Of a stretch of 64,000 nucleotides of DNA, positions 42,990-54,478 are shown in pieces. The stretch is from Symbiodinium natans. Taxonomy: Eukaryota; Sar; Dinophyceae; Suessiales; Symbiodiniaceae. Where the stretch lies: NCBI GenBank assembly GCA_905221605.1, contig CAJNDS010002340.1, forward strand, positions 1 through 64,000, read 5' to 3'. A program made the translations under genes and the position numbers. The notes beneath the pieces were generated by a model. The model was not told where the DNA came from, searched no databases, and was given only the letters and a program-made list of their open reading frames with translations. Numbering within the stretch: position 1 is the first letter of the stretch; every line of letters begins with the position of its first letter.

Positions 42990-45200
42990 AGTGAGAATGA
43001 GGCCAGGTGAAAATTGAATTCTTATGGCTTGGTAAAGATTCTATGGTGGATGAAGGGTCAGAAAATTGAAATTATGTTCAAACCGAATAAGGCTGTTTCA
43101 TCCAGGAGGCAGTGGGGTTCTCCATGCGGCAGCGAGCTAAGCCGGAGCAATCTTGAGCACAACGCTGCGGGAAGGCATCTTCCCTCGTTGACGGGGCAGT
43201 TCGGGGCAACCTTCAGCCCAAACCCTTGGAACCCTTGAAACCCTTGAAACCCTGAAAACCCATAAACCCTATGAACCCTGTAAAACCCTGTAAGCCCCCG
43301 TAAACCCTCAATCCGAAATCAAAAGCCCTAAGCCGCCAGGCCCGAAGCCGCGCAAAAAAATGGCTGTCGCTTACCCGGCTTCCCCCTGTTCAGCCAGCGC
43401 TGGACGGTTCATTGGTAAAAGCCTTACATGACTTACCGGGGTTGTGGTACCGGAAGTCAGGATCTCAGCCTGGATCACCTCTATTGAGTCGTTCTCTAAC
43501 TTAGGTTCCCCTTTTTGGGTCCCTATATATATATATATATATATAGAGTATGGCACCTTAGAAGAAGGAGTCCCCCCCCCCCAAAAAAAAAAAAAAAAAA
43601 GTACTTAAATTTGGAGAACTGCTCTATTGCCTTCACTGCGATCACACAATCAGCTGCTCCAGACAAGCTGGGCGCCGCTCGGGGCATCTGACCGTTGCCT
43701 GCAGAATGGGCAAAGCCTCGACAGCCAGTTGCTGTTGGCTGAAGGGTCTGGGGTTAAGGGTCAAGGATGGAAGGCCTGAAAACTTCACGGCCACTATATC
43801 TCTTCATGCGCCTGAGAATGCAAACTAGACCAAACCTTCCTCCTGCGGTTTTGCCTCTGTTGTTGCCAATTATTTTCAACCGATTGAAAGTACTCGTGTA
43901 GGTGCCACGGCTACTCACCGCACTTTAGAATCTTGGCACACACTCTTGGCAGCCCCATGGATGCATAGTGCCTGAAGGACACGGTAAAGTCACTGTTCTT
44001 GAGCTTGCTACTCAAGCGAGTAAGGTCCCAACAGAACGCCATCAGCATTTCCAGCTGCCACAAGCACGGCCACACAATGCCTGCACTCGTCAGGCGAAGA
44101 GTTCATCCTGGTTATCGGGAGAAATCATGCCGTCGATCGTGCTCTGCAACTACTACAACGTTCGGTCCAGGTCCTGGTGCTATAGGATGCTATATGGCCC
44201 TTTAAAATCCTGGGAACAAGTTCCTGAATATGATCCGTCGAAACCCAACAAGGAAAATCACAAAATATCCCAACGCGCACATGAAACCACCCTCAGAAGA
44301 TTCTGCAAGCTGGGCCCGCAACGCACATATGGCTTTGAAGCAGCAAGATGTGACCTGACGGCTTCGGGGGCCTTTATGATTAGAATACGGCTTTTGGGGG
44401 TTCTTCTGGTATAAGTAAGTAGGGACAATAAGGCAATACTATTTGTTCCGACGCCTATACTTCTTGGTACAGTATTGGCCCACCACGACTTTTTGAAGCC
44501 TGGCACTCTGGCTACATAGGCAACCAATGGGCGGCGGGGATGAGGAATTGACCGCAAACCCCAGTGGGCACGCGATGGTAACCAACACGACCAACCTGCC
44601 CCACCGCCCCACTGTTCATTTCATGGCGACGTGTGACTACGTTCGTGGTTTGCCGGAAAATCAAGAACTCACAACCTCTCACACGAACCACCCTAAACCC
44701 TAAACCCTGACAACCCCCAGGACAGAACCCTCATTGTGTCAAAGAACAGGCCCCCAGGCGTGGAGGACTATCTTCAAAACACTTTACGCTCTACATGCAG
44801 CACCAGTGTAACAGTAGGATGGCCCTCAAAACCCTCTGGAAAAATCCTGCACATGATCCTCTTAAACCCAATAACGGAAGATATAAGATGTCCCAAGGGC
44901 CTACCGAGAGCGCCATGACCTCTATGCGAAGAGGTGTCGAAACAGAAGCTCATGTTATGACTGCGAGGTGACATGCTAACCCAATGAATTTTTACCAATG
45001 GCTGGGTGGCAATAGCTTTTAACCCCCCATATCCCGAGATTTGGCGCCTTTGGGGAGTCGCAGGGCTTCATGCTGGGCTCATGGGGTACTGAGTTGATGG
45101 ACTTAGATGGACCCAGTCGTCGGACAGAAAGGCGGCGAAGTTGATAAACCTCCAGAGAAGCTGGAAACCGTGAATCCAACAAATTACACCAGCGAAGACC
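42990..45200. other. Region of dispersed elements, no gene assembled
   Basis: Holds element copies of families 5 and 6 (44186-44300, 44366-44460, 44815-44905), (TA)n at 43524-43545 and a C/A homopolymer pair at 43572-43600. ORFs here overlap the elements. Confidence 0.45.
44815..44905 (+). mobile_element. Dispersed element family 6 (AGGATGGCCCT ... CCCAAGGGCCTACC)
   Basis: Internal TCCTCTTAAACCCAATAACG and GATGTCCCAAGGGCCTACCG. Other copies: 21502-21600, 44186-44300, 50408-50460 (partial), 60781-60880. Ends show a GGCCCT/AGGGCC inverted pair. Confidence 0.6.
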
Positions 45201-45369
45201 CCAAACAGAATGCATCGAATCATACCGGTTCAAGATGGAATGCGTTGGAACCCAATCTGGCTTCGCCAGCAGATGCTGCGAAAAATGTTTAAGCATTCGG
45301 CAGAACACAAAAAGCACAAATCAGCTTCGTATTCGGCTCGGGAAAAAAGTGGGAACTTTGCCGCCAATA

Positions 45370-47975
45370 TTTGGCAAAAAACAACAGGAAGGGACTTGTC
45401 GGCTTACAAAGCACACAAAAAAAGACCTCCTTCCACGGAACCGTTGACGATTGTTTCCGCAGACCGAACGACGGGCCTACTGCACAGGATCTTGCTGCAG
45501 AACTTTGCCGCGACTATTTGGCCAAAAAAAGCAGGAAGGGATTTGTCTGCTTACAAGGCAAAAAACAAGCTCTCTGTGTACATGGAACTGTTGACGATTT
45601 TTTTCGCAAAACGAACGAAGGGCCTCCTCCTGCACAGGATCTTGCTGCTGCACAAACCACGCACGGAAACAATGTACAACTTTCCCGCAACTGCTACAAC
45701 ATTGCCGCATTGCGGCCTTTGCTTCAGACTCTTGTGGAAAAACGCAAATGAGCTTAGTATTCGGTTCGGCTGGCTGTCGCACGGGAAAAAGTGGGAACTT
45801 TGCCGCGAATATTTGGCAAAAGAAGCAAGAAGGGATTTGTTGGCTTATAAGGCAAAGAACAAGCTCTCTGTACACGGAAGCATTGACGATTGTTCCGCAG
45901 ACCGAGTGAAGAACCTCCTGCACAAGGGCCTCCTGCAGAGGATCTTGCTGCCGCACACACGACGCGCGAAAGAAAGCACGTGTCTCCCGCAACTGTTACA
46001 ACATTGCCGTGTTGCGAGACGAGATACCTGGCTGCATACGTCTGTGGAAAAAGCACAAATGAGCATTTATATACAAAGCAAACAAAAACCCTTCTTTACA
46101 CGGAACCCTTGGCGATTGTTCGCGCAGACGAAACGAAGGGCCTGCTGCACAGGATCTTGCTGCCGCAACGGAACCGTTGGCGATTTTATCCGCAGACCGA
46201 ACGAAGAGCCTCCTGCACAGGATCTTGCTGCCACCACGCGCGGAAAAAATCACATTTCTCCCGCAACAGTCGCAACTGTTACAACATTGCCGCAGTGCGA
46301 GACAGGATACTTGGTTGCATATGTTTGTGGAAAAAGTACAATGTACAATGAGCTTTTACAGACCAAACAAAAAGTCTTCTTTACACGGAACCGCTGGCGA
46401 TTTTGTTCCCGCACACGAAACGAAGGGCCTGCTGCACAGAATCTTGTTGCCGCAACGGAACTTTTGGCGATTTTATCCGCAGACCTGACGCAGGGCCTCT
46501 TGCACAGGATTTTGTTGCCGCACACACCACGCGCGGCAAAAATGCACATTTCTCCCGCAACTGTTACAACACTGCCGCATTCCAGGACAGGATATATACC
46601 TAGCTGCATACGTTTGTGGAAAAAGCACAAATGAGCTTCTACAAAGGAAACAAAAAGACTTCTTTAAACGGAACCGATGACGAGTTTTTCCGCAGACCGA
46701 ACGCAGGGCCTCTTGCACAGGATCTTGCTGCCGCAGACACGCGGGAAAAATGCTCATTTCTCCCGCAACTGTTACAACACTGCCGCATTGCGAGACAGGA
46801 TACCTAGCTGCATACGATTGTGGAAAAAGCACAAATGAGCGTTTACAAAAGAAACAAAAAGCCTTCTTTACACGGAACCGTTGACGATTCTTTCCGCAGA
46901 CCGAACGCAGGGCCTCTTGCACAGGATCTTGCTGCCGCACACACCACGCGCGGGAAAAATGCACATTTCTCCTGCAACTGTTACAACACTGCCGCGTTGC
47001 GAGACAGGATACCTAGCTGCTGATCCGACCTAGCTGCATACGTTTCTAAAAAAAATGAGCTTTTACAAAGGAAACAAAAGGCCTTCTTTACACGGAACCG
47101 TTGACGAGTTTTTCCGCAGACCGAACGCAAGGCCTCTTGCACAGGATCCTGCTGCCGCACACACCACGCCCGGGAAAAATGCTCATTTCTCCCGCAACTG
47201 TTACAACACTGCCGCGTTGCGAGACAGGATACCTAGCTGCATACGTTTGTGGAAAAAGCACAAATAAGCTTTTTCAAAGCAAACAAAAGGCCTTCTTGAC
47301 ACGGAACCGTTGACGATTTTTTCCGCAGACCGAACGCAGGGCATCTTGCACAGGTTCTTGCTGCCGCACACACCACGCGCGGGAAAAATGTACATTTCTC
47401 CCGCAACTGTTACAACACTGGCGCATTGCGAGACAGGATACCTTGCTGCATACGTTTGTGGAAAAAGCACAAATGAGCGTTTACAAGGGAAACAAACAGC
47501 CTTCTTTACACGGAACCGTTGACGATTTTTTCCGCAGACCGCACGCAGGGCCTCTTGCACAGGATCTTGCTGCCGCACACACCACGCGCGGGAAAAATGC
47601 TCATTTCTCCCGCAACTGTTACAACACTGCCGCATTGCGAGACAGGATACCTAGCTGCATACGCTTGTGGAAAGCACAAAGGAGCGTTTACAAAGGAAAC
47701 AAAAACCCTTCTTTGCACGGAACCGTTGACGATTTTTTCTGCAGACCGAACGCAGGGCCTCTTGCACAGGATCTTGCTGCCGCACACACCACGCGCGGGA
47801 AAAATGCACATTTCTCCCGCAACTGTTACAACACTGCCGCATTGCGAGAAAGGATACCTAGCTGCGTACGTCTGTGGAAACGCACAGATGAGCTTTCACA
47901 AAGGAAAACAAAAAGCCTACTTCTTTACACACCACACGCGGAAAAAAACTTTTCCCGCAACTGTTACAACACCTG
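45370..47975 (+). repeat. Satellite, about 209-bp unit, about 12 copies
   Basis: The anchor GGAACCGTTGACGA recurs at spacings of about 205, 220, 209, 209 and 207 bp between 46676 and 47726; earlier copies are more diverged. The unit also has TTGCACAGGATCTTGCTGCC and TCCCGCAACTGTTACAACA. Because the unit is not a multiple of three, the 70-aa peptides and the 474-aa frame (45210-46634) shift frame between copies. I read it as non-coding tandem DNA. Some copies differ by internal deletions (45440-46640 is irregular). Confidence 0.85.
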
Positions 47976-48424
47976 AAGCCTGATTGAAGCTCTTTGGCTT
48001 CGCGCTTGGCCTGAAGCCTGAAGGCTGTTATCTTCGCGCTTTGCTTAGAGCCTGAAGGGGTTAGTCCAGTTCTGCTGGCTTCAAAGCTCTCAAAGCTCTT
48101 GGGTACAAAAACACAAAGTTTTGGCACACTATCTACCTTCAGTTGCAGGATTGTCAGGATTGTTGCCACACTGCTGCACTGCAGCAATATGAGTTTTTTC
48201 TGAGTAAACAATCCAGAATTGTTTGCAGGTATAACTTACACGACGTACGAAGAGATGCTTCACATACACAGGCAAGGATCCTGCCAGTGCCGCAAGGTTC
48301 TTCTGTTGAAAAGGCGGGAGAGTTGCCCGATTTTTTTTGACTGACCATTGACTTGCTTGCAGGAACCTCTGGGCACCAGGTCTGATAGGCCTGGTCTGTG
48401 AAATCCACAAGCGGAAAGCGCCCG

Positions 48425-50020
48425 TTGCCGCGGCCCACCCATCCGACCCTGGAGCCCAGAAAGGAAACATGAAGGGAGCCCAATGGGAGCCCAGCCCCGT
48501 ATGTTTCCTTTCTGGGCTGGAGCCAGCCCCGTTGCCGCGGCCCACCCATCCAAAGCACAAAGGGAGCCCAACGCGAGCCCAGCCCTGTTGCCGCCACCCA
48601 CCCATCCGACCCAGGAGCCCAGAAAGGAAACATGAAGGGAGCCCAATGGGAGCCCAGCAGCCCGGCGCCGCGGCCCACCCATCCGACCCAGCCCACCCAT
48701 CCGACCCAGAAGCAAAAATGTGAAGGGAATCCAATAAGAAACCCAGCCGTGTTGCCGCGGCCCACCCATCCGACTCTGCGGCCCAGGAGCCCAGAAAGGA
48801 AACATGAAGGGAGCCCAATAAAAGCCCAGCCCCGTTGCCGCGGCCCACCCATCCGACCCAGAAGCCCAGAAAGGAAACATGAAGGGGACCAATGCGAGCC
48901 CAGCCCCGTTGCCGCGGCCCACCCATCCCACCCAGAAGGAAACGTGAAGGGAGCCGACCCAGGAGGCCAGAAAGGAGACATGAAGGGAGCCCAATGGGAG
49001 CCCAGCCCCGTTGCCGCGGCCCACGCATCCGACCCCGAAGCCCAGAAAGGAAACATGAAGGGAGCCCAATGGGCGCCCAGCCCCGTTGCCGTGGCCCACC
49101 CATCCGAAAGGAAACATGAAGGGAGCCCAATGGGAGTCCAGCCCCGTTGACGCGGCCCACCCATCCGACCCAGGAGCCTAGAAAGGAAACATGAAGGGAG
49201 CCCAATGGGAGCCGTCACCCATCCGACCAAGGAGCCCAGAAAGGAAACATGAAGGGAGCCCAATGGAACCCCGGCCCCGTTGCCGCGGCCCACCCATCCG
49301 AAAGGAAACATGAAGGGAGCCCAATGGGAGCCCAGCCCCGTTGCCGCGGCCCACCCATCCGACCCAGGAGCCTAGAAAGGAAACATGAAGGGAGCCCAAT
49401 GGGAGCCCAGCCCCGTCACCCATCCGACCAAGGAGCCCAGAAAGGAAACATGAAGGGAGCTCAATGGAAGCCCAGCCCCGTTGCCGCGGCCCACCCATCC
49501 GACCCGCCCACAAAGTAAACATGAAGGGAGCCCAATGGGAGCCCAGCTCCGTTGCCGCGGCCCACCCATCCGACCCAGGAGCCCAGAAAGGAAACATGAA
49601 GGGAGCCCAATGGGAGCCCAGCCCCCTTGCCGCGACCCACCCATCCGACCCAGGAGCCCAGAAAGGAAACATGAAGGGAGCTCAATGGAAGCCCAGCCCC
49701 GTTGCCGCGGCCCACCCATCCGACCCGCCCAGAAAGGAAACATGAAGGGAGCCCAATGGGAGCCCAGCCCCGTTGCCGCGGCCCACCCATCCGACCCAGG
49801 AGCCCAGAAAGGAAACATGAAGGGAGCCCAATGGGAGCCTAGCCCCGTTGCCGCGGCCCACCCATCCGACCCAGGAGCCCAGAAAGGAAACATGAACAAT
49901 GGGAGCCCAGCCCCGTTGCTGCGGCCCACCCATCCAACCCAGGAGCCCAGAAAGGAGACATGAAGGGAGCCCAATGGGAGCCCAGCCCCGTTGCCGCGGC
50001 CCACCCATCCAGCCACTGCG
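48425..50020. repeat. Minisatellite, 75-bp unit, about 20 copies
   Basis: Unit anchors are GTTGCCGCGGCCCACCCATC and AGAAAGGAAACATGAAGGGA. 75 = 3 x 25, so several frames stay open on both strands (up to 385 codons on minus, with 25-aa repeats such as GWAPIGLPSCFLSGLLGRM). Copies vary by deletions of the AGGAGCCCAG or CCATCCGACC blocks. I treat the ORFs as by-products of the period, but minus-strand coding cannot be excluded. Confidence 0.85.
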
Positions 50021-50039
50021 GCCCACCTTTTTTCTGAGG

Positions 50040-51180
50040 AGAGAACCCCAAACGATTCTGTTTGGGGAAAAACCCTAAACCCCTAAAACCCCAAACCCCT
50101 ACACCCCTTTTTGAGCCAAACTGGTAGGGAGCTGGCTGTTGGCTCTGCACCGATGCAGAAATCACATGCGCAGATCGGACAGTCACCTCGTCTGGGCAAT
50201 TGGGTCAAAATACCGTCGGTTAGTAGGGGTTTGGGGTCTACGGTCTAGCGTCTAGGGTTTAGGGTCCGTCGGATAGTAGGGGTTTAGGGTCTAGGGTTTA
50301 GGGGCATGCAGGGAATCCAGGAATACTTACTTGATCCATCGTAGTTCTTCTCATGCCCCCCCATTCCTTCACTCCTGCTAACCAGCAGGAAGAACACAGA
50401 ACACTTCTGGGATGGCCCTTGAACCATCTAAACAAATATTCCTAAATAGAATCATCTTGAACTTTAGAACCGGGCCTATCTAGACTAGCTGCGACGGCAC
50501 TCTTCAAGTAGCTGGGACTCGGACGCTCGGTCTTTCTCAGCTTGGCTGCGTACCTTAAAAGGACGCAGGGTAACAATGAGAAGGAGGGTTACTCACCAGG
50601 AGCCTTCATCTCAAACAGAGACATCAGGTTGAGTTTTAGACTAAAAGAATTTTTTTAGTTCCTGTTGAATAATTACAAGCATACACATTTTGCGGCATTT
50701 GTTCGCGAATGCAAGTGGTCGGCGTATGATGTCAGAAACAAGGAAATGTCCGAAACATTTTAAATTTACATCAGAGTTTCTCTGAAACCGGTGAGTGAAG
50801 ACATCATTATTCACTCTTGCTTGGTTCTGCAAGATATCGAAAAACTCAACTCAACTTCTTTGACATCTCCAACAAACAAAGCACTACAAGCAAGTAGCTG
50901 AAGCGGATGCTCATATTCGGGCCTGAGCACTAAACCGGACAAAAGTTTTCAAGCCCCTAGACCCTAAACCGTAAACCCTAACCCCTAAACCCTAAACACG
51001 TGTCTTCCAGGTGAGACACGAACTCCAGCCCGAAGCATCCGGGCGGCAGGCCTGGCAGACACATTGGGGGTCCGGACTTAAGCTTTGAGGCCTAAGAGCC
51101 AAAGGTTTAGGGTTTAGGGTTTTGGGATGTAGGGTTTGAGATACCTTTGGGGAATCTGCTACTTCAGCGTCACTATTCTG
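50040..51180. other. Region between minisatellite and telomeric units, no gene assembled
   Basis: Degenerate telomeric units at 50215-50310, a partial family-6 element at 50408-50460 and otherwise unrecognised sequence. Confidence 0.4.
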
Positions 51181-51184
51181 AGAA

Positions 51185-51312
51185 TAACCCTAAACCCCAA
51201 ACCCCAAACCCCAAACCCCAAACCCCAAACCCTAAACCCCAAACCCCATACCCCAAACCCCTAAACCCCTAAACCCCTAAACCCCAAACCCCAAACCCCA
51301 AACCCAAACCCT
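51185..51312 (-). repeat. CCCCAAA-dominated array
   Basis: Mainly CCCCAAA with CCCCTAA units. Confidence 0.9.
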
Positions 51313-51419
51313 GGATACCTTTATCCCTGAGCCGCGAAACGTCAAGGAGCATTCTGAAAGTGCTGCCACAACGACGCAGAGACAGTGCAAGGCATGACAT
51401 GATGGTCAGTTGAGTAAGA

Positions 51420-51965
51420 CAAATTTGTACAATTTAATCATATAGTCGTATACCAACATAATGGATATCCGATACTTTAGTAAGAAACTCACATGTAAAA
51501 CATATATAGATAATGGCATAGTGATGTAAGCATTTCATGTTATAAGAATACAAAACAAGTTATAATAGCCTACTTACATACGTATAACAACGAAGCAAGA
51601 TAACAATATAACAGTATAATGATATAATGATATAATAATGAAATAGTATTACGTTATTACAATATACACACATAAACATATACTGATACACTATATTATA
51701 ATATTATAATATTACAATGTAAGAATATATTAGTATGATAACATAGTAATATGATACGATATTATTAAAACTATATACTGCTTTACTACTATAAAACTTT
51801 ATTAATGCAAGCGTCAATGTAAACATGTAAGCATAACATAATATAAAAGCTAACCTACGAATACCATAGTACAGTAATATATTCATTGACTAACAAAACA
51901 ACAGAATAATGTGACACCAATATATACAACACATACTTCTCTACCAACATGAGCATGTAAAAAAT
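51420..51965. other. AT-rich island
   Basis: Degenerate TAATATAA and ATAACA-type sequence without telomeric units, similar in texture to 20290-20935. The 60-codon ORF inside is compositional. Confidence 0.6.
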
Positions 51966-52255
51966 GCAGTAACATAGTCATCTGGGTTGGCCTCTAGAAC
52001 CCTCTGAAAAATATATACAGGGCCCCTTATGAATACAGGGCCCCTTATAAACCCAAATAAGGAACAACCCTAAACCCTAAACCCTCAATCATGTAACGAC
52101 AGAAAGAACTAATCCCCATTCTCCTCCCTGAAGCTCTCGAGGCTCGACTCTCAGTCTCGAAAGACCTAAGTTACCACACCGAACGCTTGGGTGGACTTCG
52201 GGTTTAGGGGTTAGGGTTTAGGGTTTAGGGCTTAGGGCTTAGGGTTTAGGGCTTG

Positions 52256-52868
52256 CGAGGCTGAGGAATTTGAATCCGAGGGCTTCGGGCATTGGTTGGG
52301 GTGCCGGGGGGGTGGGGAGTGCAAGAGGTTTAGGGGATTTCAAAGGCTGGAAAGTCCCACCTCCAGAGCGTCCAGTGTGTTCAGCCTTTCCGGGACTCAT
52401 GCTCGGATACTTGCTACGGCTGTAGAGGAGTGAGATGGCCGTGGCACTCCTCTTGGGTGTAGGACTCATTCCTACCGATTCACATGCCAGCCCCTTCTGC
52501 AACGCTGCCGCCTTGTCAGTCTCACCTCATACCGAACCCCCAAGGCTCCCCCAAGGGTTTAAGGTTTAGGGCTAGGGTTTAGGGTTTGAGATTAGGGGTT
52601 AGGGTTTAGGATTTAGGGTTTAGGGTTTAGGGTTTAGGGCAGGTGGGCTCCAGTGCCAGCAAGCAGCTTGCTTTGCAAGTCATGATGCCGGAGGGCGCCC
52701 TCTAGGTCCCAGTGCGCTGCTGCCAGGTGGACGAAGGCCTTCTTAGGGTTTAGGGGAAAAGGTTTAGGGTTTAGGGTTTAGGGTTCAGGGTCTAGGGTCT
52801 AGGGTTTTAAAGCCAGCTTTCTTCAATGGGACGGTTTGCACGCGGTTGTCCAACCGAAAATCGTCTAC
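52256..52868 (-). CDS. Partial gene with UBA-like segment and Ser/Pro-rich tail
   Basis: Three exons in phase 0: 52868-52818, 52738-52661 and 52511 to about 52256, joined by two GC-AG introns that contain TTTAGGG arrays (52758-52810 and 52553-52640). The middle exon encodes FVHLAAAHWDLEGALRHHD, which resembles the end of a UBA helical bundle (small-hydrophobic-aromatic-D-L-E-x-A-L pattern). The last exon is rich in Ser, Pro and Lys (GMSPTPKRSATAISLLYS, SKYPSMSPGKAEHTG, LPTPPAPQPMPEALGF) and looks disordered. Neither the 5' end nor the 3' splice or stop is resolved. A ubiquitin-binding role would be inference only. Confidence 0.45.
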
Positions 52869-52995
52869 CTGAACCCTAAACCCTACACCCTAGACCCTGC
52901 ACCCTAAACCTATGCATGGGGTGTACTTGCTCGCATTTCAGACCATGTCGGGTGCCCTAAACTCCGATGGTTTGGAACTAGGGTCTATAAGCAAG

Positions 52996-53085
52996 TACAT
53001 ATATATATATATAGACATGTATATACACATATAGATATATCATATTCGTGTATATACACATACAATATGTATATATATATATATG
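52996..53085. repeat. AT-rich simple repeat, TATA/TATG type
   Basis: (TA)n with TATACACATA units, partly palindromic. Confidence 0.8.
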
Positions 53086-53480
53086 TCCGACTTTGCACTC
53101 TGCGTCTGAATCCTTCGGAGTTTGGGACGGGATGTTTCATTGCATGAAACAAGGGTAGTGATGGGGTGTAGAGATTAAGGTCTAGGGCTTGGCCTTGGGG
53201 TTTAAGATGCCAGATTGTTGGTCGAAGCTTTTTGGGCAGGTCGAAGCTTTTTGGGCAGGTTTTTGGCGATAGGTTGGCTCAGCACCCAGTCGAGATGACG
53301 CGGGCTGTCGAGCAGTCAGGGATCGGCTTCTCAGTTCGATTCATGAGGATTACCGCGACATGACGCGAGAGACATCGCGCCAAGCTCGCGCGAGTGTTGA
53401 TCGTTCCGGAGATATCAGCCGCATGGGAAGACCATGTCTGAGGGCGGCTTATCCGCGGATGATGTCGAAGCAGAGCTGGC

Positions 53481-53680
53481 ATGAGCCGTAAAAAATGGAT
53501 GTTCAGTTTTGATTTGCCGGGCGATTTGGTCCTGGACCCGCGCCCGCCCCGCCCCGGCCAAAGAACGCCGGGGGGCCGATGGCCAGCGCGATCAATGAAA
53601 ATGCGCAGGCGCTGCAAGCGCGCAAATCAACGGCAGAGGCGATCCGGCAAGAAAGCAGCGATTGGAGTGGCCCAGGGAGG
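53481..53680 (+). pseudogene. Fragment resembling the 5' end of an alphaproteobacterial plasmid repB (ParB-type) gene
   Basis: Starts MSRKKWMFSFDLPGDLVLDP in one frame; after a G-rich run near 53571 the match continues in another frame as PMASAINENAQALQARKST followed by AEAIRQE. The pattern (short basic start, FSFD, then a PMA-x-AI-x-ENA segment and an I-R-x-E motif) is what I remember of repABC plasmid partition protein RepB in Rhodobacteraceae-like bacteria. The upstream reading ends LSADDVEAELA with its stop overlapping this ATG (ATGA), a bacterial arrangement. The similarity ends near 53665. Composition differs from the flanks. Either old transferred DNA or assembly carry-over from culture bacteria. 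Confidence 0.35.
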
Positions 53681-53743
53681 GCGATCGGGCATGAGTCGAC
53701 ATCCGTTTGGGTGGGGCTAGGGTTTATAGAGCTTCTCTTTGAG

Positions 53744-53747
53744 GGGT

Positions 53748-53786
<39 letters not shown>
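53744..53786 (+). repeat. Poly-G run
   Basis: About 40 consecutive G after GGGTCG, 60 bp downstream of the repB-like fragment. Confidence 0.95.
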
Positions 53787-53787
<1 letters not shown>

Positions 53788-54068
53788 GAAGGGGATTGCG
53801 ATTCCTCGGTGAAAAAACCCTAAACCCTAAACCCTAAACCTTAAACAAAACTAGAGATTGGCCCCAAAAACCGGCGCGCCTCCCTCGAGGAGCACCTCAG
53901 CACATCGCGGACCGATCGGAGGAGGGCAGCTTTGCTACCTGCCAGGGTTTAGGGTTTAGGGTTTAGGGTTTAGGGTTTAGGGTCAGAAAAGCCAAAAGAG
54001 ACCATCATTCCCGCGCTGCATTCCTTCCGCCAAAAAAGAGCGGCAAGCTGGCGAGCGTAAGAAGTAAG

Positions 54069-54188
54069 AGGTTTAGGGTTTGGGGTTTAGGGGGTTTAGG
54101 GGGGTTTAGGGGGGTTTAGGGGGGTTTAGGGGGTTTAGGGGGTTTAGGGGGTTTAGGGGGTTTAGGGGGTTCAGGGGGTTTAGGGGTG
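54069..54188 (+). repeat. GGGGGTTTA array
   Basis: Units of 8-9 bp with 5-6 G. Confidence 0.9.
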
Positions 54189-54478
54189 TTGATGTGACAA
54201 TCTCTCTGGAATTCAGGCTTGCCAAACTAATTCTAGTTCCAAAGAAGTAAAGATTCGGCGCTTCAGCCCCTAGCGTCTGTGAGCTTCGCAAAGGAATTCA
54301 TGGGGAGGAGCGGCAGCCCGTGATGCTTAACCCCCTCGGCCGTCGCAAATCAACTAAGCCCGTTCAGGCAACCACTGAAGGTTCCTCATGAACAACGAGG
54401 CAACATATATGTGCTATATGTATATATATATATGTGTGTGTATATATATATATATATAGAACTGTGGGTTGTAGGTCT

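Noticed and set aside
45210-46634. The 474-codon ORF, longest in the window, as a gene
   Set aside because: It runs across diverged copies of the 209-bp satellite; the related peptides appear in other frames in later copies.
53279-53617. 112-aa minus-strand ORF
   Set aside because: Antisense shadow of the repB-like fragment and its upstream bacterial-looking reading.
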